DNA of 64,000 nt from CAJBVG01 sp943371425 (GCA_943371425.1 CALRUR010000003.1:186001-250000), one strand, 5' to 3'; shown: positions 9,788 to 17,719, counted from the stretch's first letter. The notes: generated by a model not told the origin, from the sequence alone. Numbers and translations are program-made.

Positions 9788-11560
9788 TTAGGCTAATAAC
9801 CAATTAATACAGTTTTCAATTTCTTGAAAGTCGTTTGGTAACATTGTTATTAAATCACTTGTTTCTAAAGTCTTGGTGAAAGTTGCCCAAACTGCTTCAT
9901 TCTTGCCATCCAAATTTAAATGATTTTCTATTGTTCCCTTATTCCAAACCCAGATATTATGTGCTTGCATTTTGACACAAATATTCTGTATATTTTGTAT
10001 TGTATTTTGAGATTGTGCTAATATTGAAAATCCTTCTGCAGCAGAAACAGAATTTCCACTTTTAGTAGGCCATCCGTCAGTTCCTATTGAAATATTATTG
10101 GCAATTGCAATATTACCTAACTCAACCAAACAAGCATTTATATCATTATCACCAGCTATTAAATACCCTTCTGAAATTCCGTTTTTTAGTGCGAAATCTA
10201 AATCAACAATTGCCTTAGTTGGTAAATCCATAGTCGCCAAAACTTGAATTGATTTTTTTGTGTTACTTGAACCATCCAACTTTACAAATGCAGTTTTGTG
10301 ATGTAAAATAGTTTTGCCTGTAATTTTTTCTATAATTAAAGGTAGTAGTTTGTTCTCAGTTTTACCTTCTGCTAAAATTACTTTTTCAGCAAAGAGAATA
10401 TTACTTGAATTACTTAAAGAATACATTAAAGTTAATTGATGAGGAGCATATTGCTCAATTGTTGGAATTGCAGATTTTAAAGTTGTTCTCTTGAATGTAC
10501 CTAATTGGTCGTTTTTTCTAACCAAAACAGTATTAGCTACGTCATTTTGAGTAATCATAAAAGGAGAATGCGTAGAAAAAATAACTTGATAACCTTGTAT
10601 TGCCAAAATACTTAAAGACTTTCTTAATATTTCAATTGCTTGTGGATGTAGATACAATTCTGGTTCGTCAATTAATAGTAATGTTGTAGTTCTATTTTGT
10701 TGTGCAATTAATTTCAAATCAGCTAAGTGTCGTATAAGTGTCATTTGAATTGACCTTTGTGCACCATGTCCTAACGAACTTACATCTTTAGGGTTAGGTA
10801 AAATATTTTCATATACTTTAATCGTACCTTTTTTAAAAATTTCTTTCAATTCAGGTGTAGGAATATGAACTTTTACTTTCAAATCAGGAAAAAAAGCATC
10901 TAGTTTCTCATTTATTTCTTGGTCAAAATTTTGTAATTCAGGTGCTCTATTAATACCTTCAGCATCTAATATACCTTTAAGTTCATCAAGTGCCAGATTT
11001 ACTTGTTGCCCATATTGAAGCTCAATTGGTCCAATAATTTCAGCCAATAATTTTCCAATAGTAGATGTTGTACTTGATTTTGAAATATCATCTTCTGCAT
11101 TTTCCATGGCACCAATATGAATTGGTTCTGGAAATAAATCTTTGATAGCATTATCAATACCTGCTGGATTGTTTTGCCATGTTATTCCATCATTTGGATC
11201 TAAAACCATCAGCCTGATTTGAGCTACTCCTTGACCTGGTGTATCTTGAATTCTCTTTATATGCAAAGTATCATTTATAAGAAATGGTAGAATTCTTGCA
11301 CGATGTATTGGGTCAATATTCTCTAAAATATCTTCCGTAATTCCTTCAATTATTGCCGTCATTGAAATTGGTTGGCTTATGTCGTAAAAGCATGAAGCAC
11401 CTAATGAGTTTTTTCTAAGTACCCATTTAATTGCTTCAAGTATATTTGATTTCCCAGCGTTATTATAACCAACAAGTGGAGTAAATCTTGAAAGTTCAAA
11501 TTCTTGAATTCTAATTGACTTAAAATTTTCAATTTGTATCTTACTTATTAGATGTCCCAT
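9788..11560 (-). CDS. OLD-family ATP-dependent endonuclease (SMC-like ATPase plus TOPRIM)
   Basis: The N-terminus (KIQIENFKSIRIQEFE) and Walker A GYNNAGKS (about residues 31-38) are typical of RecF/SMC-like ATPases. Walker B is LLLIDEPELYLHP near 295-307, followed by FSTHSPFM. The C-terminal third has TOPRIM elements: VILAEGKTENKLL near 400 (catalytic glutamate) and AIVDLDFA (DxD) near 450. OLD nucleases such as GajA degrade or nick phage DNA. A GajB-like UvrD helicase is not adjacent; the only helicase-like gene in the accessory block is 9 kb away, so this is probably a stand-alone class. It is 590 residues and intact. Confidence 0.9.
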   Translation of the reverse strand: MGHLISKIQIENFKSIRIQEFELSRFTPLVGYNNAGKSNILEAIKWVLRKNSLGASCFYDISQPISMTAIIEGITEDILENIDPIHRARILPFLINDTLHIKRIQDTPGQGVAQIRLMVLDPNDGITWQNNPAGIDNAIKDLFPEPIHIGAMENAEDDISKSSTTSTIGKLLAEIIGPIELQYGQQVNLALDELKGILDAEGINRAPELQNFDQEINEKLDAFFPDLKVKVHIPTPELKEIFKKGTIKVYENILPNPKDVSSLGHGAQRSIQMTLIRHLADLKLIAQQNRTTTLLLIDEPELYLHPQAIEILRKSLSILAIQGYQVIFSTHSPFMITQNDVANTVLVRKNDQLGTFKRTTLKSAIPTIEQYAPHQLTLMYSLSNSSNILFAEKVILAEGKTENKLLPLIIEKITGKTILHHKTAFVKLDGSSNTKKSIQVLATMDLPTKAIVDLDFALKNGISEGYLIAGDNDINACLVELGNIAIANNISIGTDGWPTKSGNSVSAAEGFSILAQSQNTIQNIQNICVKMQAHNIWVWNKGTIENHLNLDGKNEAVWATFTKTLETSDLITMLPNDFQEIENCINWLLA

Positions 11561-11764
11561 AAATGTAAATTGTTTAGTTGTCGTTCGGTCATAATGCCTA
11601 GCATGTTATATATCCAATATAAATCTGAAAAAATAGAACATTTTTATATGCTTGGAGTAATTTAAAATCGTATTAGCGCAAAACTAATATCCACAATAAA
11701 ATCCAAAAATTATATACGTAGAACTACGTATTTTTTAAATAACTCACCCTTGCGAATTCTCAAC

Positions 11765-11801
11765 AAAAAAGCTGCTAAACATTCCATTTAGCGGCTTTTT
11801 T
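11765..11801 (-). terminator. Intrinsic terminator, probably bidirectional
   Basis: AAAAAAGCTGCTAAA and TTTAGCGGCTTTTTT form a 15-bp stem with one mismatch and a 7-nt loop, with A and T tracts at either side. It begins 4 bp after the stop of the SymE-like frame on the minus strand and could also end plus-strand transcripts. Confidence 0.85.
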
Positions 11802-11805
11802 ATAA

Positions 11806-11994
11806 TTATTCTGTACTTTTTCTGATTATTAACTCATTATTCTCTGCGGTAATTGTTACCCTCTCCCCATGTTGGAAACCAGCTTCTAAAAGCCAATTGC
11901 CGTAGAACCTAATTTCGGGTACTATTTTTTTGCTGTATTTATTTTGCCTAAATTTTTGTTGGATTTTTAAGGTATGTACTTTGGGAGTTGGTGA
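11806..11994 (-). pseudogene. SymE-like (type I toxin family) reading frame with no usual start codon
   Basis: The reverse strand encodes about 62 codons ending VPEIRFYGNWLLEAGF...GERVTI...NNELIIRKSTE. The block P-E-I-R-x-x-G-x-W-L-x-x-A-G-F followed by G-x-x-V-x-I is the SymE signature, an AbrB-like fold known as an SOS-induced, antisense-RNA-controlled toxin in E. coli. The frame is closed upstream by TAG at 11,995-11,997, and no ATG, GTG or TTG codon lies in between, so the 5' end looks lost or replaced. The upstream 240 bp hold copies of the word ACTAGTCACTAG and no gene. A rare start codon (ATT or ATC) is an alternative to decay. Confidence 0.6.
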
Positions 11995-12233
11995 CTAGTA
12001 GCGGGTGTAGGAAGATGATTGTAATTTTGTTTTTTTATAGTTTTTCGAAAAGCAATTTGATTTGACCACTGGATTTTATCAAAGCGAAAATGTTCCACTT
12101 ACTAGTCACTAGTCACTAAAGCTGCATTTATCATCCTGCATAAAAGAACCTGCATAAATGCTGTTGAGTATTCGAAAAAAAATTGCAGAAGTTTGAAATC
12201 CAAAAAAATAATTGATTTATTAAATTTGAATTT

Positions 12234-12407
12234 ATGTTTGAAAATGAAAGAAAGATTATTTGTGTAAAGGATATTCAAATAATTACAGGAAAATCGGAGA
12301 GAGGGGCTCGCTACCTAATGAGAAAAATTAGGACTGCTTTACAAAAGAATAAGGACCAGTTGGTAACTTTTAAAGAGTTTTACGAGCATATAGGGATGGT
12401 TAAATAG
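12234..12407 (+). CDS. Small HTH-like protein (57 aa), Bacteroidota orphan family
   Basis: The frame starts MFENERKIICVKDIQIITG and ends EHIGMVK with TAG at 12,405-12,407. The pattern VKDIQIITGKSERGARYLMR resembles a short helix-turn-helix region seen in small proteins of Bacteroidota mobile regions; the rest is too short to classify. It is the only plus-strand gene in the accessory block and lies at the distal end of the orphan-gene row, so it may mark an older junction. No Shine-Dalgarno sequence is visible, which is normal for this phylum. The function is unknown and expression is not shown. Confidence 0.5.
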   Translation: MFENERKIICVKDIQIITGKSERGARYLMRKIRTALQKNKDQLVTFKEFYEHIGMVK

Positions 12408-12474
12408 GGGAGATTTTGGATGATTTTTATTTTGTTTTTAAGGAACACTTTTGCTTAAATTTGAAATAACTACT

Positions 12475-12506
12475 CTACATACGAGCCCGTGTTATAGCCA
12501 GTGTAT
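12475..12506. repeat. Half of a cassette-spacer palindrome (array end)
   Basis: The segment reads GCCCGTGTTATAGCCAGTG on the plus strand, just after the stop of the first orphan gene. Read on the minus strand it is CACTGGCTATAACACGGGC, similar to the ACTGGTAACA ends of the spacers at 13,024-13,043 and 13,726-13,758. No matching left arm is visible, so this looks like the edge of the array. Confidence 0.45.
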
Positions 12507-12896
12507 TTAGATTTCAATTACTTCGTCAAAGTGTCCAATAAGGTCACCACTTGCTGTTTTTTGTCCCGTGTATTTAAATTTATTAATGCTTAATAGCTTG
12601 TCTGTCTTGAAAGCAATGGAGTTAATGCATCCAAAAATTCTTTTAGTTTCTTGTCTTTTTCCTGTAGTCACATCTATAATGACGATATGAAAGCCAGGTT
12701 CATTGTTGTCTAAATTCCATTTTACTAGTGCGAGCTTAGTATAGTTGTCATTCCATGCGTACGTATCTTGCCACCAACCATTTTCTAAGTTTATTTTGGT
12801 GTCACCAATTAATTTAATGCCACAATGATTATAAGATGAGCCCATTCTTATTTCTTGTGGCTCGATAAACTCAATCTTAAATGGTTCTTTCTTCAT
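12507..12896 (-). CDS. Orphan cassette-type protein, 129 aa, unknown function
   Basis: I do not recognise this family. It has no signal peptide or membrane segment. The middle is beta-rich and aromatic (GWWQDTYAWNDNYTKLALVKW...HIVIIDVTTGKR), which suggests a small beta-propeller blade-like or lipocalin-like fold, but that is only an impression. The ATG at 12,896 is followed at once on the 5' side by a palindromic spacer, and the stop is followed by a half palindrome. It is the first of four unrelated genes in one orientation, each bounded this way. Confidence 0.7.
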   Translation of the reverse strand: MKKEPFKIEFIEPQEIRMGSSYNHCGIKLIGDTKINLENGWWQDTYAWNDNYTKLALVKWNLDNNEPGFHIVIIDVTTGKRQETKRIFGCINSIAFKTDKLLSINKFKYTGQKTASGDLIGHFDEVIEI

Positions 12897-13034
12897 TTTT
12901 TACATTGGCTAAAACGTTTTGCAGGTTTAAGAATTTGCAGTATTACTTGCAAGAAATTTGTCCGCCCATACAAACATAATAAAAACAGACGAAGGAATTA
13001 AAATCACGTCGCCCCCAATTTTTTAAATCTGTTG
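12897..13034. repeat. Palindromic cassette spacer B
   Basis: Left arm (12,906-12,930) GGCTAAAACGTTTTGCAGG and right arm (13,024-13,043) AAATCTGTTGTTACCAGTA are imperfect inverted repeats. The right end contributes the TAA stop of the next gene at 13,035-13,037. It shares GCAAAACGTT and TACTGGTAACA ends with spacers C and D. No gene lies inside. Confidence 0.6.
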
Positions 13035-13568
13035 TTACCAGTAGACGTTTTTATTTCTATTTGTAGCATAAATTATAATTGATATTCCAATTTGCCAAAT
13101 AACAATTATTATTGGAAAATAATAAACAAAATATGTTTGGTAATTATTGTCAAGTTGCCAATAAATAAAAGTTGTTAATACACCATAAAAAGCAGCTAAA
13201 ATATATGTCTTTGGTGGAAAGGTTATTTTAAAGCAAATATGATGGGTCAATAAATAAAGTAGTGCACCCAAACCGCCAGCTGTAATAATCCTAAAATTCT
13301 TTAAATCGTGAATTTCGGTTCCCATATAAAAAATAATTAAAAAGTAGATTACGGCATTTAAGAATATGAAACTATTTCGTTTTGTAGCTGAAAATTCAGG
13401 ATTATTTTTACAAAAGTATGATTGGGTCCAACTATAAATAAAGCCAGGAATGACTTGTAAACTTATAATTGAAAAGATTGCAAATTTGTTCAAATTTAAA
13501 AGCAATGGAATGTAAGCGATTGCTAGGATTATTGTTACACTAATAAATGAGTATTTAATGAGTTTCAT
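13035..13568 (-). CDS. Orphan multi-pass membrane protein, 177 aa
   Basis: The sequence is almost wholly hydrophobic with about five or six membrane segments (YSFISVTIILAIAYIPLLL, FIFLNAVIYFLIIFYMG, TAGGLGALLYLLTHHIC and others) and short polar loops. There is no domain I recognise. Its TAA stop lies within the TGGTAAC terminus of the adjacent palindromic spacer, so the repeat end fixes the C-terminus (NKNVYW). It is an independent unit between two palindromes rather than part of a functional operon with its neighbours. A small immunity or transport-like role is possible but not supported. Confidence 0.7.
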   Translation of the reverse strand: MKLIKYSFISVTIILAIAYIPLLLNLNKFAIFSIISLQVIPGFIYSWTQSYFCKNNPEFSATKRNSFIFLNAVIYFLIIFYMGTEIHDLKNFRIITAGGLGALLYLLTHHICFKITFPPKTYILAAFYGVLTTFIYWQLDNNYQTYFVYYFPIIIVIWQIGISIIIYATNRNKNVYW

Positions 13569-13765
13569 TCGATAAGCTTACTGGTAACGTTTGGCAGCTA
13601 AAGAAAGTGCGGAATTAATAGCACTTCACTGTCTTACCGCACTAAAGATATAAAATGTTCCGAAGTGAATGGCAAGGGCCAACACTTTCTTACCGCTGAA
13701 AAAATGCGCTTGCAACTTGCAGAAACTCCGCATTTTTCTTTAGGTGCTGTTACCAGTAGTTTTTC
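13569..13765. repeat. Palindromic cassette spacer C (best preserved)
   Basis: Left arm 13,580-13,612 starts ACTGGTAACGTTTGGCAGC and right arm 13,726-13,758 ends GTGCTGTTACCAGTA. The outer 10 bp (TACTGGTAAC/GTTACCAGTA) are a perfect inverted repeat, and CTAAAGAAA plus TGCGGA pair further in. The loop is about 110 bp. The end structure (TAAC...GTTA with inner imperfect pairing) recalls integron attC sites, but it does not fit the RYYYAAC/GTTRRRY consensus. Confidence 0.7.
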
Positions 13766-14794
13766 TTAATTTTTCAAATATGGTACTTGTCTGTTAGATA
13801 CTTTCATAACTTGAATTGTCCTTGTACCCCATTGTTGATTTACCTGTATTGCTGCAACTTTAATTGTTACTTTAATTGGGTCTACTGTGTTGTCGTTTAG
13901 TAGCGCAAGATAAATTTTACCGCTTAATGGTGATTTCATTTGTGATGCTTCATTTAAAACATCTCCTCTCTTATATTGCATGAATGTTTGTCCAGCATTG
14001 AAAAGGGCAACATTATTCGCATCACTTATAAACCAATATTTTACGTTGTCTTCTCCCTGAACTTTGTTAAAATATGAAACCCCTGTCAATGCTAACGCAG
14101 CCATTGGTCCGTAACCTGGAATTTTTGAAACAGTTGCGGCTGCATTTTGTGTAAAGCTCGTTCTTGCATTGTCGTACTCAGCGCCGCCTTCATTTCCTGT
14201 CCCGATGTAAAAGCTCCAAGATATTGTGTTTTCAGGCAACATAAAGTCCACGACTTGAGAGTTTTTGTTTCCATTTAGGGCTCTTGTCGAAGAAATCTGT
14301 GGATTACTTGAATAAATTTCTTGTGCTATTGTGTCACTTTTAATCAAATAATTTTCTTCCGTTGGAATATAAGTCGTATCCTGAACTGTCCGCCAATAAA
14401 CAGAAGTGTTAAAGTTTTTTGTCGCATCAGATGCTGGAATTCTTTGAATTTTCACTTTACAAATTCGACCACCAAGTGCAGAGTTCGAAAGTCTGAATTT
14501 ATAGATTCCGGTTCTAGTGATATTCAAAATTTTATTTTCAATTTTTGTTGTCTTGTAGTCCATAAATTTTGAAGATGAAGGCAATTCAACTATTTCAACT
14601 TCTTTCAGTTCCTTTCCGTTTATTTCTTGAAAGTTAAAAATTAATTGGTCGCCCTCTGCAAAACCATAATAGAAAACTTCCTCTCCAAGTCCTCCAACTT
14701 TCAAAGTGTTTTCTGCTATATCAATGGTCGACTGTCCATAAAGTTTGGCTGAAAAAAGTCCAACTGTTAAAATTAAAATTGTTAGTTTATTCAT
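13766..14794 (-). CDS. Orphan secreted protein, 342 aa
   Basis: A clear signal peptide (MNKLTILILTVGLFSAKLYGQ, cleavage after about residue 20) is followed by a beta-rich N-terminal region with an adhesin or carbohydrate-binding-like look (about residues 25-120). A C-terminal region contains a small-residue helix stretch (YGPMAALALTGVSYF) and a final beta-rich part. The protein should reach the periplasm or surface. I do not recognise a named family; no catalytic motif or C-terminal type IX sorting domain is evident. It is a separate unit between palindromic spacers C and D. Confidence 0.75.
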   Translation of the reverse strand: MNKLTILILTVGLFSAKLYGQSTIDIAENTLKVGGLGEEVFYYGFAEGDQLIFNFQEINGKELKEVEIVELPSSSKFMDYKTTKIENKILNITRTGIYKFRLSNSALGGRICKVKIQRIPASDATKNFNTSVYWRTVQDTTYIPTEENYLIKSDTIAQEIYSSNPQISSTRALNGNKNSQVVDFMLPENTISWSFYIGTGNEGGAEYDNARTSFTQNAAATVSKIPGYGPMAALALTGVSYFNKVQGEDNVKYWFISDANNVALFNAGQTFMQYKRGDVLNEASQMKSPLSGKIYLALLNDNTVDPIKVTIKVAAIQVNQQWGTRTIQVMKVSNRQVPYLKN

Positions 14795-14957
14795 TACTAT
14801 GTCGTTTTAAAAATACTGGTAACGTTTTGCAGATTTGCGATGGGCGGGCCTTTCACCACAAATGTTTATGCGGAGTACAAAACTTTCGGCTACCACTAAA
14901 CTGTCTGCGGAGAACGAAACCCCGCCTATTGCAAATGTGCTGTTAGCTGTAGTGTTT
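14795..14957. repeat. Palindromic cassette spacer D
   Basis: Left arm 14,815-14,849 (CTGGTAACGTTTTGCAG, then ATTTGCGATGGGCGGG) pairs with right arm 14,920-14,952 (CCCGCCTATTGCAAAT, then GTGCTGTTAGCTG). The inner stem TTTGC-AT-GGCGGG is well conserved. A second hairpin-rich stretch with TGCGGAG and CTGCGGAG lies in the loop. No gene lies inside. Confidence 0.7.
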
Positions 14958-15812
14958 TTAAGCAACTCCAAGGCTTTCTTTTAATTTGGTTAAAATTTCT
15001 TCTGACATTTCTACATCTCTTGTGGAAACGAAAAGGTTTGTCCCGTGAATTAGTCCGTTCCTAAATGAAATAAGTTCAATGAGTTTATTTTTCAAATCAT
15101 TGTCAATCTTTTCTTCTTGGAACAGGATGTATACTAATTTAGATTTTGCGATTCTCCTTCTTTTCACGCTTTCATAGTCAATCAAGTTTGGATAAAGAAA
15201 GCTTGAGCCATACTTATCTAAGATATACTCAATTTGGTTATAATGTTTCAAGAAATCTTCGAGGCTGCCGCTTTCGTTATTCTTGTCTTTGGCTGATAAA
15301 TCTCTCAGCTTGTTACTTGCCAATTCAATGCTATTTGGATTTAGGATTGTAATGACAAATTTTATTACAATTATTAATTCGGTCAAAATGGTCGCTACCG
15401 ATAGGTTGATTAAATATCCCAATAAGCTTCTGTTTGTATGTGTCTCATCTACAATGACCAGAAAGCAAAGTGAAATTGACAATAGTGTTGTTAAACTGAT
15501 TCCTATTATAGAACCGAAATACTCAGTCTTTAGCAGCGAAATAATTTCTTCAAGTGAATCGTCTTTGTCGGCTTTTCTGTCGAGTTCATTTCTGAGAAAA
15601 ATATAACCAGTAATAATTAGTCCGTAGATAGCAGCAATAACTTGTGAAGCCGAAGAAAAGAGATAAAGAATTTGGTTTTCATTCAGATGAAATAGTGGGT
15701 ATATTTTATAGAGTCCAATGCTAAACGTGCAAAGTGATAACCAAATAATAATGTTTGGTATCGAACTTCGTTTAATGATGAGTTTTTTATACTCTTTTAG
15801 TTTGTCAATCAT
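14958..15812 (-). CDS. Membrane-anchored protein with HEPN-like RNGLIH motif, 284 aa
   Basis: Four hydrophobic segments occupy about residues 17-175 (NIIIWLSLCTFSIGLYKI, VIAAIYGLIITGYIFL, IGISLTTLLSISLCFLVIV, SVATILTELIIVIKFVITIL). A soluble helical C-terminal domain (about 180-284) ends with ELISFRNGLIHGTNLF. RNGLIH fits the Rx4H motif of HEPN ribonucleases, which is commonly seen as RN-x-x-x-H-G. A membrane-bound HEPN protein could be an abortive-infection effector triggered at the membrane; this is inference from one motif and the helical context. It is the outermost unit of the cassette row, nearest the chromosomal core. Confidence 0.7.
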   Translation of the reverse strand: MIDKLKEYKKLIIKRSSIPNIIIWLSLCTFSIGLYKIYPLFHLNENQILYLFSSASQVIAAIYGLIITGYIFLRNELDRKADKDDSLEEIISLLKTEYFGSIIGISLTTLLSISLCFLVIVDETHTNRSLLGYLINLSVATILTELIIVIKFVITILNPNSIELASNKLRDLSAKDKNNESGSLEDFLKHYNQIEYILDKYGSSFLYPNLIDYESVKRRRIAKSKLVYILFQEEKIDNDLKNKLIELISFRNGLIHGTNLFVSTRDVEMSEEILTKLKESLGVA

Positions 15813-16145
15813 TTCTGGTTGGTGTGTCGTTTAACATTACAGCTAAATTGTGGCTAAGCGATACATTATTACCTATAACTACCCATTTTGGGTTGTATTG
15901 GCGAAATTCTCACCCACACAAGCACATTACTAATATCAGCAATAAAAAACAGAAATTTTAAAAAATGTGCAAATGAGCAAATATGCAAATGTGCAAATGG
16001 TCTGCAGTCGGCAATAGTTCTGCAAAAAGGAAATCCCGATAATTCGAGTTAGCGGATTATCGGTATAAGGGCCTATTGGATTAAGAATTAAGAATTAAGA
16101 ATCAAATATCGCACAAAGTTTCCGCTGCATGCTCCCATCTCCAAG
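15813..16145. other. Spacer between the cassette row and the core genome, with short repeats
   Basis: The first 50 bp contain GTTTAACATTACAGC, a weak copy of the cassette-spacer end. At 15,965-15,999 four copies of ATGTGCAA-type words follow one another, and at 16,081-16,102 TTAAGAA is repeated three times. No ORF or RNA gene is apparent. Confidence 0.6.
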
Positions 16146-17024
16146 CTAAAAAGTCTCAACTGCTGTTTTCAACTTCTTCAACACCACATCACTCGGTGGC
16201 ATCAATGGTAATCTCACATTGTCGCCACAGATCCCTTTCATTTTCAATACCGCCTTAATGGCGCCCGGGCTACCATCTGCAAATAATAAATTGATGATGT
16301 CTGTTAAACGGTAATGTAACTTACGTGCTTTTTCGAAATCGCCGGCTAATGCATAACGCGTCATTTGTGCGTACTCTTTTGGCCAAGCATTGCCTACTAC
16401 AGATATTACTCCGCTTGCACCTAAGGCAATTAAGGGTAGGGTAATGCCATCGTCGCCAGAAATGAGCATAAAGTTTTTAGGTTTATGTTTTAAGATGTAC
16501 ATCATTTGGTCTATGTTGCCCGATGCTTCTTTTACGGCAATGATGTTTTTAAAATCGTTTGCTAAACGTAAGGTTGTTTCGGATGTCATGTTAGCACCTG
16601 TACGGCCCGGTACGTTGTACAATATTACAGGTAGGGGAGAATGCTCCGCCACCATGCGGTAATGTTGGTACAAGCCTTCTTGGTTAGGTTTGTTATAATA
16701 TGGTGCCACCGATAGTATGGCGGTGAATCCTTTTTTATCAAAATGATTTAAATAATCGCATACCTCGCGGGTATTGTTGCCTCCAATACCTGCTACTAAG
16801 GGTACTCGCCCGTCAACCGTTTCTACTGTTATGTCGAATATTGCTTGCTTTTCATCTTTAGTTAAGGTAACCGATTCGCCCGTGGTGCCCATGGGTACTA
16901 AATAGTCGACTTTATTGGCGATTAAGGAATTGATCAGTTTTTTATAACTTTTAAAATCAATACTGCCATCTGCATGAAAAGGTGTTACTAATGCTACACC
17001 CGTGCCAATTAATTTTGAGCTCAT
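16146..17024 (-). CDS. dapA: 4-hydroxy-tetrahydrodipicolinate synthase
   Basis: This 292-residue TIM-barrel enzyme condenses pyruvate with aspartate semialdehyde in lysine and diaminopimelate synthesis. The GTTGES motif (about residues 46-51), the catalytic tyrosine in ILYNVPGRTG (about 135-144) and the Schiff-base lysine in IIAVKEASGN (about 160-169) are all present. The length is normal for the family. The ATG overlaps the stop of the upstream DUF6913-like gene by 4 bp, so they are translationally coupled. This is the first clear core gene after the accessory region. Confidence 0.97.
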   Translation of the reverse strand: MSSKLIGTGVALVTPFHADGSIDFKSYKKLINSLIANKVDYLVPMGTTGESVTLTKDEKQAIFDITVETVDGRVPLVAGIGGNNTREVCDYLNHFDKKGFTAILSVAPYYNKPNQEGLYQHYRMVAEHSPLPVILYNVPGRTGANMTSETTLRLANDFKNIIAVKEASGNIDQMMYILKHKPKNFMLISGDDGITLPLIALGASGVISVVGNAWPKEYAQMTRYALAGDFEKARKLHYRLTDIINLLFADGSPGAIKAVLKMKGICGDNVRLPLMPPSDVVLKKLKTAVETF

Positions 17025-17569
17025 TTTTTTAATATTTTGAGGTAATGGTTTAGTTGTTCAATATACGAAATCATGCTTTCTCCTTTATCATCAATCATAA
17101 AATCGTAGGCATTTACTGTATTTATATTGAATTTGCCTATGCGCATTCGCGCTCTAGATAAAGAGGAGATATAGTTAATGCTAAACTGATTGGTATAATT
17201 TAAACTGATTAATAAATCGAAATTGTTTTTATAAAACTTTTCGATTGCATTTAATTTTGGTCGATGGAAAAAATCGAAATCGCTTTCAAAAATATATCTT
17301 GCATCTATTACTTGCCCTTTGTATTTTTTCTTATAATCTTTTATGGCTATGTACCCAATGTACTCCACACTCTTGCCAACATCCGTTAAACTTTTTACAT
17401 ACTTTAAGGCTGTTTGTATATCCTCCTCGCTGTGTGCTGTAAATAATACGCCAACTGTTTTTGCTTGTTCAAATGGAACGGTTTCTCGCTGCACTCTTCT
17501 ATTCAAAAGTTCTTTCTTTAACTTCCTACCCGCAAAAAAATAACCCAGTCGTTTAATTAATTTCTTCAT
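17021..17569 (-). CDS. DUF6913-like conserved hypothetical protein
   Basis: This 182-residue soluble protein is basic at the N-terminus (MKKLIKRLGYFFAGRKLKKE), followed by an alternating alpha/beta region (TVGVLFTAHSEEDIQTALKY, YIGYIAI, DFDFFHRPK, FDLLISLNY). Proteins of this kind are conserved in Bacteroidota, often next to dapA, but have no known function. It overlaps dapA by 4 bp and is its likely co-transcribed partner. No catalytic motif is recognised. Confidence 0.75.
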   Translation of the reverse strand: MKKLIKRLGYFFAGRKLKKELLNRRVQRETVPFEQAKTVGVLFTAHSEEDIQTALKYVKSLTDVGKSVEYIGYIAIKDYKKKYKGQVIDARYIFESDFDFFHRPKLNAIEKFYKNNFDLLISLNYTNQFSINYISSLSRARMRIGKFNINTVNAYDFMIDDKGESMISYIEQLNHYLKILKK

Positions 17570-17605
17570 TTAGATTTAAATCAGCGCAAGTTAAGAAAAT
17601 ATTAG

Positions 17606-17719
17606 CAGAGAGCAAGAAGCAGGGAGCAAAGAGCTGGGAGCACTAATTGCTAAAACCACTACACTAACTTCGAAGGCCTAATTCATAATTCATAATTCAT
17701 AATTCATAATTCATAATTA
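17606..17719. repeat. Two tandem word arrays: GGGAGCA type and ATTCATA type
   Basis: At 17,606-17,643 imperfect copies of (G)GGAGCAA/GAGC occur. At 17,681-17,719 the 8-mer ATTCATAA is repeated about five times without interruption. The last unit supplies the TAA stop of ligA (17,717-17,719). The same words recur at 25,341 (ATTCATA) and 55,757 (GGAGC). Confidence 0.85.

Noticed and set aside
9788..11560. Gabija system (GajA-GajB)
   Set aside because: The OLD protein is of the right type, but there is no UvrD-like gene adjacent; the helicase-like gene at the left edge is 9 kb away with other genes between.
15965..16102. Possible CRISPR-like repeats
   Set aside because: The repeats are 7-9 bp words directly in tandem with no unique spacers and no cas genes in the window.
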